This document shows positions 56,864 through 64,000 of a stretch of 64,000 nucleotides of DNA, piece after piece; within the stretch, counting starts at the first letter, position 1, and the number at the start of each line of letters is the position of its first letter. The notes below the pieces were generated by a model. It ran no database searches. It was not told where the DNA came from and saw nothing but the letters and a program-made list of their open reading frames with translations. The stretch comes from Auricularia sp. M13 (Eukaryota; Basidiomycota; Agaricomycetes; Auriculariales; Auriculariaceae): assembly GCA_037042915.1 (NCBI GenBank), contig CM073193.1, positions 8,680,001 to 8,744,000 on the forward strand, in the 5' to 3' direction. Position numbers and translations under genes: made by a program.

Positions 56864-57698
56864 GGATGACACTCTTCGCATTTGGAATATCGAAACCGGG
56901 GAAGCTGTCGGTGACCCGTTGACGGGGCACACCGACTCGATCTACTGTGTTGCTGTCTCACCGGACGGCAGTCTCGTCGCATCTGGCTCTGATGACAGTA
57001 CCGTACGCACTTGGAGGTTTGACGCCGGAAAACTCGTCGGCGGAGGGCTTGTCATACGAGCGGACGGCATGGACCATGTCTTTTCAGTTGCGTTCTCACC
57101 CGATGGATCGCGGATTGTTTCTTACTCTTCTGACGGAGCTTTCCGCACGTGGGACGCTGCAACGGGACAGCAGGTCGGAAACGCAATGGAAGGACATTGC
57201 GGTTCTGTATGGTCGGTCGCATTCTCTCGGGACGGTGCACGCATTGCATCCGGCTCGAACGACGAGACCGTGCGATTATGGGACGCTAGGACAGTTCAAC
57301 CTCTCGGTGACCCTCTGACGGGACACACGGGCTACGTGTTTTCAGTTGCATTCTCCCCGGACGGCGTCTCCATTGCTTCTGGCAGTCTCGACGGAACGAT
57401 CCGAGTCTGGAACTCAAACACTCGCGAGTTGATGCACACACTGGCAGGGCATTCCGGCACGGTCTGGTCCGTCGCATTCTCACCCAGCGGACGGCACATC
57501 GCATCAGCTTCAGGGGACGACACAGTGCGCATCTGGGATTGCAGCACGGGAGAAGCGGTTGCCGTGCTCAAGGGACACACCGGCGGTGTCTATTCGGTCG
57601 CCTTTTCCCCAGACGGCACGCGGATAGCGTCGGGCTCGTCTGACGAGACTGTACGTATTTGGGACCGCATTCCTGTATCATCCACGGACGCGACATGA
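54136..57698 (+). CDS. DUF2235-WD40 protein, copy 3 (intact)
   Basis: Exons by homology: 54136-54585, 54640-54797, 54841-54920, 54971-55023, 55078-55118, 55164-55652, 55702-55926, 55989-56207, 56255-56481, 56534-56728 and 56776-57698. They total 3060 nt, giving 1019 residues plus stop. A Pro/Ser-rich leader of about 135 residues ends in a Cys pair (MCPGCKS). The DUF2235 hydrolase follows with Ser232 in GFSRG, WDTVSSVG near 425 and HSDIGGG near 496. Seven WD40 blades of 41-47 residues start near residue 720, all built on GHx..V.SVAFSPDG..IASGS.D.TVRIWD. The eighth intron has a GC donor, as in the other copies. The enzyme is probably soluble, with no signal peptide or membrane segment seen. The substrate is unknown; lipid hydrolysis and a recognition role of the propeller are inferences. 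Confidence 0.9.
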
Positions 57699-58233
57699 AG
57701 AGATCATCGCGCCTGTACCCATGTAGTGCCGTCTCATTTTGCTCAATTGTGTCGGTCTGCAATCTTGAATGTAGAATTGGATGTTGTTCAATCTCACATG
57801 CAAGCGTCCGCGCGCCCGGATGTCATGCACGGGTGCACGAGAAGTATGGCAGGTGAGATACTGCACGCATCGCCGGATGCGGTTTCACACTGACAGTACT
57901 CACTTTGTACATTGTGATCGTCGGTGTGTGCAAGCCCGAGAAATGCTATATCATCAGGAAGCCAACGACGGTCGCGGTCACCCTGAACGCGCATAGTCGA
58001 CCTATGTACAGTCTGCAGTTGGCGCGTCACTTTGAAAATCCTTTTGCGTCTGGTCGAGGCGGTCGCCAGGCTTGTTTCGCGAGGCGCATTGCATGCTCGC
58101 AAACAGAAATGCGAGTTTTGCTCGAGCTCTCCCTCTATCACCTAGGGGAAAATATGATACAGTGATAATGTTCAATAAATCTACACGGCGTCAGCACGCG
58201 ATGATACTTATCAGATCGCCAACAGCAGCGTAC
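57699..58233. other. Intergenic spacer of unit 3
   Basis: Uninterrupted counterpart of the spacer that holds the LINE and MITE in unit 2. No gene supported. Confidence 0.5.
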
Positions 58234-58960
58234 CTGGTCGAACGGACGGGTGTCGGCGAAACACGACTCCTAGACCTCGTTGAGGGCGCGCTCCGCCGTC
58301 GCGTCGTCCGGGCAGTTTGGGTGTCTTTTTAGCAGAGTAGTGCTCGTCGTCTTGCACGGGCCTTTTCGACGTGAGCAAGGGCTGTTCAAATGAGAAAGGA
58401 ACGACTCGCCTGGTGTTGTTTCGTTATTCTAAAGTTTCCCCGGTCAATTTCGCGGCCGAATCCACAGTCGCCGCTCAAGCTTGCCGCGCGAATCTAAGGA
58501 GTTCAGAGCGAGAATATCAGGATGCGGGTAGCCACACACAAGTCGCATTGCGGGACACACCTCAGAGCAAGCGACATGTCGCAAATTGTACCAATCCATC
58601 TTGAAGCGACGATGATCGAACAGACGAATCAGTTCATGCGCAAGCGTATCTTCGATATGATTCTTGCTCATGAATCGATTCTGGCAAAGTAATATCGTGC
58701 CCGTAGGCCGGCCAAACCCCTCAACGCGCGCGGCGTCGCACGGCGCACTAGGGTATGCGGGTTGGAGACAGCACAGCCCGTGAGCGCTAGGTACTTGCGC
58801 AGGGATACAACGAGCGGGTTAGAGTGCATCAGGTCCTTCTTCCACGCACGCGCGCGCTCGCTGCGCGCAACGTCTCCGTCGACAGCGGCGCATCTTCGGC
58901 CGGCGCGTTCGCTAGGATGGTGTCCGTGTATTGGCGCCAGCGCGTGAAGGCCGCGTCGCG
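58234..58960 (-). pseudogene. ATP23: ATP23-like metalloprotease, copy 3, two inactivating changes
   Basis: Matches Atp23 through SNPLVVSLRKYLALTGC, MSKNHIEDTLAHELIRLFDH, RFKMDWYNLRHVACSE and, after a short intron, IRAASLSGDCGFGREIDRGN. The zinc motif reads HELIR, losing the second His. The last exon has TAG where its siblings have TGG (V-stop-ESCFADTRPFDQ). It is tail to tail with copy 3 of the WD40 gene. Apart from these two changes it is the most complete Atp23 sequence of the three. Confidence 0.85.
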
Positions 58961-59066
58961 CGTCGTAGTCGTCGTTGGCGACGGCGGCGGAGGCGAGGAC
59001 AATGAGTAAAAGAGCCATGAGCGGGGACGGTCCCTGAATTCGCAATCGTGATTTCTTCTTCTTTCG

Positions 59067-59720
59067 ATGGCCCAGCCTGCCACTGTGAAGCACGAGCGCA
59101 AGCGTACACTGGCACATACGCGCCGTTCTGCGCTCCATTCCGACCGTCGCTGCTGTGGACAGCGCTGCCGTTCGCAGCGAGCTTCGTCGCGGGCGCCATC
59201 GCCGGCGTCTCAGAAAGCCTGACAAGGCTGGCATTTCATCCGCTCGGTGCGCACCACTCACACTACCCAGGCTAGCATTGCACGCTGACGCGTCATCCTG
59301 GTGCTCAGACGTTGTGCGTGCGGGGCGCTGCCCATCGAATGCTCAGCCGTGTGCGCAGGTCACGATGCGGATGCAGCTCTAGGTCGGCGCGTCCAACGTC
59401 AGAGCCGTGGGCAGCTTCGAGGGCAACTTGGAACAGGAGGTGCGCCCATTGCTCCTACTCGTTGTCCAACCGGCTGGACTGACACTAATACGCGCGCAGT
59501 TTCGGCCGTCTGTGCCGCTGTATGCTGATGCCTTTGCGCATCCCGGACCACGCGCCTTGACCTTTTCGCGCCTCCCAGGCGCTAACGCCCCACTGCTGCT
59601 CCAGGGGGTTTAAGCGCGCCGTCAAATCGTATGCCCGCCGCCATCCACCCTTGCGCACTCGCAGCGCGGCGAACGATTTCTTGGGCAAGACGTATTGCGG
59701 GCTCGCAGAACTCGCGTTTT
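59067..59720 (+). pseudogene. Mitochondrial 2-oxodicarboxylate-type carrier relic, copy 3
   Basis: MAQPATVKHERK, an intron, LPFAASFVAGAIAGVSESL with a short insertion before FHPL, then FGRLC and FLGKTYCGLAEL in other frames. The signature SIATGCS..ATESF is lost. The most decayed of the three copies. Confidence 0.7.
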
Positions 59721-61023
59721 TGGTGTTGGCATGCGCGTAACTGCTTACGTCGCATGTTCGCATTGCAGAAAAGTTTATTTCCGGCAACAGCGGTGCCGCA
59801 GATAGGGCTTTGGCATGGATTCAAACGCGCTCTTAAACTCCGCAAGTCTTACTTGCGGCTCGTTGCAGCACATTCTGCATTTCTCAGGTAATCCATATCG
59901 TCCAGATCAGTCAGGACTGGACCGACTTTATTTATGATGCATCAGTAGGCGCAGAAATGGCGGCACGTGACATTGAGTATCATGCTAGGACGTCGTGTGT
60001 GCTACAGCTCGCATGGACGGTCGTCCTGGATATCCACTTATGTCGCAGAGCACATGTCGAACTGGAATATACACCGCGGACGGAGTTAGAGCATAATATC
60101 TGCAATTCACTGGCTCTGAACGTAGCCTGAGATTGTGCCACCGTAAATAATTAGCAGGGACATCACGGTCAGCTTCAAGCCCACGACCAACATGCTCTTA
60201 CCTCCATCCTGAAAACTGCGGGGCGAGATCGGAAGACAAGGAATTGGAGTGTGGGAATTCGCAGACTCTCGATTCGGGGCACCGGGGGCAACCCCATCCT
60301 GGCAAAGTCCCTCTCACCCCGAGGGTGGGCTGGGAAAGTGATCAAGCGGGTGGTGTGCAGCGCCTATCGACTGACAACTTCGGGACACGCAGCACCGGGC
60401 GCCCCAACCATTCTCCGGTGCTTTAACGGGGAAAGGCCTTTGGCTATCAACAGTGGTCTATCTCGATGCCACCGCCGCGTGCTCGTCGTTCACTCGCATA
60501 GACGCGGCAGCCAGCGCCTGAAATAGTGGCAGACATTCATGAATCGGCATATCGTCGAGAGAGGGTCCACTGGGACCCCTTCTTGCCACAGGAAGCATGA
60601 TTTGAACGCCTTCCCGATCGCATGCCTGCACCCTCCTGCCCCATCGTGATCAGGCCATAGGCGCCAGGATCACATCACTCCTCTGCTTGAAACGGTAGCC
60701 GGCACCTTGACATTACAGAATGGGACAGCAGCAAAAGAAGATGATCATGTATTTACTATTGCCCGTAGGAGCGCGCACTAGCAACCCTAAAAGCAAGCAA
60801 GATAAGACAACCAACATGGTTTCGCAGCAGGGGAGAGGACGGAGTGGTACGTACATACAAGCAGACAAGGCACAGAAACATGGGCAGCAAGCAAAGCATG
60901 TCACGACATAGCATACTTTCGACAAATCAAAAGATCATAGCAAACGGGCCGGTGCAACACCGACTTCAGCAAGACCAGCGCCGGGGCCAAGCAGCAGCAA
61001 GATCGTTTTGCCAATGGGCAAAT
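59721..61023. other. Region without a supported gene
   Basis: 1.3 kb with only short, unconvincing frames. The part next to 61024 is the 3' UTR side of the minus-strand TPX2-domain gene. Confidence 0.5.
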
Positions 61024-63987
61024 TTACCGAGCGACGGACGCCGTCCTCTTGGACTTGGGCTTTGGCGCGTCGGCGTACCACGCCGGGACCTCGTGCGCGC
61101 GGACGACCGTGCGCTTGCGCATCTCGCGATACTCGCGCTCCTCCTCGGCCTCGCGCGCCGCGCGCCGCTGCTCGCGGTAGGCCTCGACCGTGCGCTCGCG
61201 CTCCCTGACGCCTGCGTCAAAGCGCTCCCTCTCCCGCGCACGAACGTCCGTGCTGAGGTGTGGCGCCACAGGTACTGTCGGATTCGCCCTGAGGTGGGAC
61301 CGTGAGCGCGACGTCGCATGCGACGAGCCTACGCTGCCGCTCTCGTGCTCGCGTTGCTGCCACATTGCGCGCTTCGCCTCGAACTCCTCGCGACGTGCGC
61401 GTGCATCGCTCGCGAAGCTGAACGGCTGCGTTACTGTGGGCTTGGCACGTGGCTATGTGTGTGGGAAGCGGAATCAGTAACTTGTGTCGTAACGTGAGAA
61501 AGAATGCAACACACCAGAACGGGCGGTGGCGCGGGTGCTATGGCATAATCGGGCACGAACGTCGCGCGCGCCTGTGCCTCGAGCTCCTTGCGCAACCGGT
61601 CCAGCTCCAACTTCTCCAGGACACGCTGCCGGTTCGCATGGCCGGGCGCGTCCCACGACGCCTCCAGCGCACGGCGGCTCTCGCTCCGCGACCCAGCAGA
61701 GCGGGTGCTCTCCGTCCGGGAAACAGCGCGCGAGCGCACGGACTCATCGTGTCTACTCGCAGGGCGCGACACAGGCCGAGGAGGCGGGTCGTCCCGTCGT
61801 ACCGTTTGGCGCGACGCCGGCCTCGGCGGTGGCTCGTCATACTGATGATGCCCTCTGGGCGGCGACGACGGGCTGGGGGTGCGCGAGCTTGGCGGCGGCA
61901 GCGGTCGCACCCTCTTGTAGTCCCTCTCGCTGCCGGGGCTTCCGGTAACAGTCTCATCCGAACTGCGCTTGTACGCCGGACGCATGGGCGATTCCAGCCC
62001 GCCCAGCGCCTGCCGTCTCTTGCGCGGCGAAAGATCGTCCAGCGTCAGTGGCCTGTAAGGATCGTGGTCTTCTTCACCCGCGCTCGATTCGTCCGCCTCG
62101 TCTGCGGAGCGCGGCGGCGGAGGAGGAAGGACCGGCGGCGCAATGCGTTTGCTCGACGGAGGGTTTGATTTTGGCTGAGGTTCAGGCTCGGGCTGAGCTA
62201 TCCACGCCAACCTGCATATCATGAACTTTGTCAGTAGCTAATAGAGTCTCAAAGGAAAGGAAAATGGCGAGCACGCACCCGCTGGCCTTGAGCAACTTCT
62301 CGCCATACTTCGCAAGGACATCCGCAATGCCCTCTCCCTCGTTCTCCTTACCCTTCCCGCCGTCCTTGGGCTTTGTCTTGGCCTTTTCCTGCGCAGTGAG
62401 CGCGCGTTTGAACTGCGACGGGGGCAGGCGCTCCTTCGCTTTGGCCTGCGCCGTCACAGCTGGTTTCGCCTTGGGCTTGAGAATGCCCTTGGGCGCCGTG
62501 CGCGCCGACACCGCGCGCGCGGGATCAGTCTACACAACAAGGTCAGCACCGCCCATCCCCACAAAGTCTGAAAAAATCGAACTCACCGGAGCAGACGCAG
62601 GCTTCCTGGCAGCAGGCTTGGGATTGGCGGTAGACGCAGGCTTGACACTGTTCGACGGAGGAGGAGGGCGCTCGCGGCTCTTGCTCTTGCTCGTGTTCAT
62701 ATTGCGCTCGCGCAGCGGCCTCTCCTTCGCCTCAGCAGCGCGCTGCCGACTGGCCGCCGTGCCCGCTGCAAATCCGCCCCGCTCCCTCTCCTTCCTGGGC
62801 GCCGGCGCTGCCTCCGCGGGACGCGTGCGGGTCGCTTGGGGCTGCCGACTCTGCGAGCGCGCACGATCACGAGCAGGCGAAGTAGGTCGTGAGCGCGACC
62901 GACTTCGACTCCCTCTGGGCGACGGCGGCCTTGACCGCGACCTCTCCCTCCCGCGCTCAGGCGACGGCGGCCTCGAGACCGAGATGGAGTTCGCGCGGCT
63001 CCTGCTGGCCGCAGTCGGCGCCATGTACCCCGCACCGCCGCCGCGCGTAGAGTGCGGGCTGAGCTCGATGCCGCGATGCGTGTTGCTGTCCCTCACGCGG
63101 CGCGCGAACATGTCGTCCACGCGCGCCTCCTGTTGCGCGGCGAACGAGCGGCTCCGCGGGCGCGACGTCGAGGGCCCAGCGCCAGTGGCTGAGGGGCGCG
63201 TGGATGCACGGCCGCGTGAGAGCGGGCTCGCCGCGCGGGACTGCGGACGAGAGTATGCATATTGGGGACTGGCGCGACGCGACCGCGTCGCGTATTGCGG
63301 GCTAGCAGGCCGCGACCTCGCAGTGTATTGCGGACTGCCGGGACGCGACCTGGCATCGCGTTGGAGGCTAGGAGGCCGCGACCTCGCCGCAGCATATTGC
63401 AGACTAGCAGGCCGCGAGCGCACAAGCGCACGCTCGAACGGCGGCTCGGGGCTCGCCGGGCGCGACGGCACATACTCATACTGATGCTGCTCGGGCGCAG
63501 GCGCGGGCATTGGCACCCGGACCGCACGGCGGATGACGACGGCCGGGCTACGCAGCGGCTGCGACCTCAGCGGGCTGTACAACGCACCCGCACCGATGCT
63601 CGTCCGGCTCTGGTGTCGGGCGGCGGGGCGCGCGGGGCTGATTTGCATCGCGTCTGTGTCTTCGCGGTGAGGAGCAGGCGGTTCGTCCGGCAGCGTCGGG
63701 TAGAGGGCTTGGCGAGTGCTCGCCCTCCTACTCGGGCTCGCCGCGTCCAGGTCCATCCCATCCTCCTCCTCATCGTCGTCGTCGTCGAACACGTGGGCAT
63801 ATGTGCGCGCAGGGCCGGCGGCCGAGGCGCGGCGCGAGGCACGCGCGGCTGAGTCGCGACGCGATGTCACGGATTCACGGCGCGAGACAGCCGACTCGCG
63901 ACGCGACGAGACCGAATTGCGACGCGACGGCGCTGCGGGCTGCCCGAAGTCGAAATCGAAGCCGCCGGGCATGGACATGTCTGCCAT
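61024..63987 (-). CDS. TPX2-domain, SR-rich spindle/microtubule protein
   Basis: Four exons on the minus strand: 62587-63987, 62279-62529, 61515-62211 and 61024-61452. They sum to 2778 nt, exactly 925 codons plus stop, with standard GT-AG introns. The first 470 residues are low complexity: RRESxxSRR repeats, an acidic run (DDDDDEEEDGMDLD) and SRPASPQYA-type repeats. A Lys-rich segment follows (TAPKGILKPKAKPAV), then a Pro-rich stretch. The last 140 residues fit the TPX2 C-terminal domain: QPFSFASDARARREEFEAKR, a long charged helix (REAEEEREYREMRKRTVVRA) and HEVPAWY. TPX2-type proteins bind microtubules and help spindle assembly. The many S-P and R-x-x-S sites suggest control by cell-cycle kinases. 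It is the only ordinary housekeeping-like gene in the window. Confidence 0.85.
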
Positions 63988-64000
63988 CGTGTCGTCCTGA
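63988..64000. other. Window edge upstream of TPX2-domain gene
   Basis: Only 13 bases of 5' sequence are visible; the promoter lies outside. Confidence 0.6.

Noticed and set aside
60229-60243. gagatcggaagacaa resembles a sequencing-adapter start
   Set aside because: Only about 11 bases agree, then it diverges; expected by chance, and the surrounding sequence is continuous.
1-64000. CRISPR arrays, rRNA genes, bacterial operons
   Set aside because: None seen; intron-rich genes show a fungal nuclear origin.

Overview
This window looks like nuclear DNA of a basidiomycete fungus, most likely an agaricomycete. The genes carry many short GT-AG introns of about 45-60 bp, coding DNA is GC-rich, and the gene families fit that group: KDZ and MULE transposons, DUF2235-WD40 proteins, and a LINE with an RNase H domain. 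No close species can be named from the sequence alone.

The backbone is a tandem triplication. Each unit holds a DUF2235-WD40 gene (+), an ATP23-like mitochondrial metalloprotease gene (-) and a mitochondrial 2-oxodicarboxylate-type carrier gene (+). The units begin at about 1, 36.8 kb and 52.3 kb. The DUF2235-WD40 gene is intact in units 2 (37438-40702) and 3 (54136-57698). All three ATP23-like copies and all three carrier copies look broken. The first 4.5 kb of unit 1 is almost identical to 52301-56860, and that near-identity stops at the start of the WD40 domain.

Unit 1 is split by two DNA transposons sitting side by side at one site in the WD40 exon. The first is a 20.6-kb KDZ-type element (5131-25766). 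It carries a KDZ transposase joined to a Ulp1-type SUMO-protease domain, a very large RS/GRG/Gln-rich protein gene, and several small genes of unknown function. An unrelated 3.5-kb palindromic element with tRNA-like arms (16867-20338) lies in an intron of the large gene. The second is a 6.1-kb MULE (25777-31896). It encodes an Ulp1-like domain, a FAR1-like domain, a MULE transposase, a SWIM finger and a CCHC knuckle. The missing last WD40 blades resume at 31897.

Unit 2 is interrupted between the WD40 gene and its ATP23 neighbour by a 7.2-kb LINE (41038-48266; 14-bp target duplication, overlapping ORFs, frameshifted ORF2). A 539-bp hAT-like MITE (48303-48841) follows just downstream. Unit 3 has no insertion that I can see. 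The window ends with an intact four-exon gene for a TPX2-domain, SR-rich protein (61024-63987, -).

Together the window reads as a fast-evolving repeat-gene island. The WD40 paralogues differ mainly at the exposed positions of otherwise near-identical blades, a pattern known from fungal recognition proteins, and transposons have repeatedly inserted around them.
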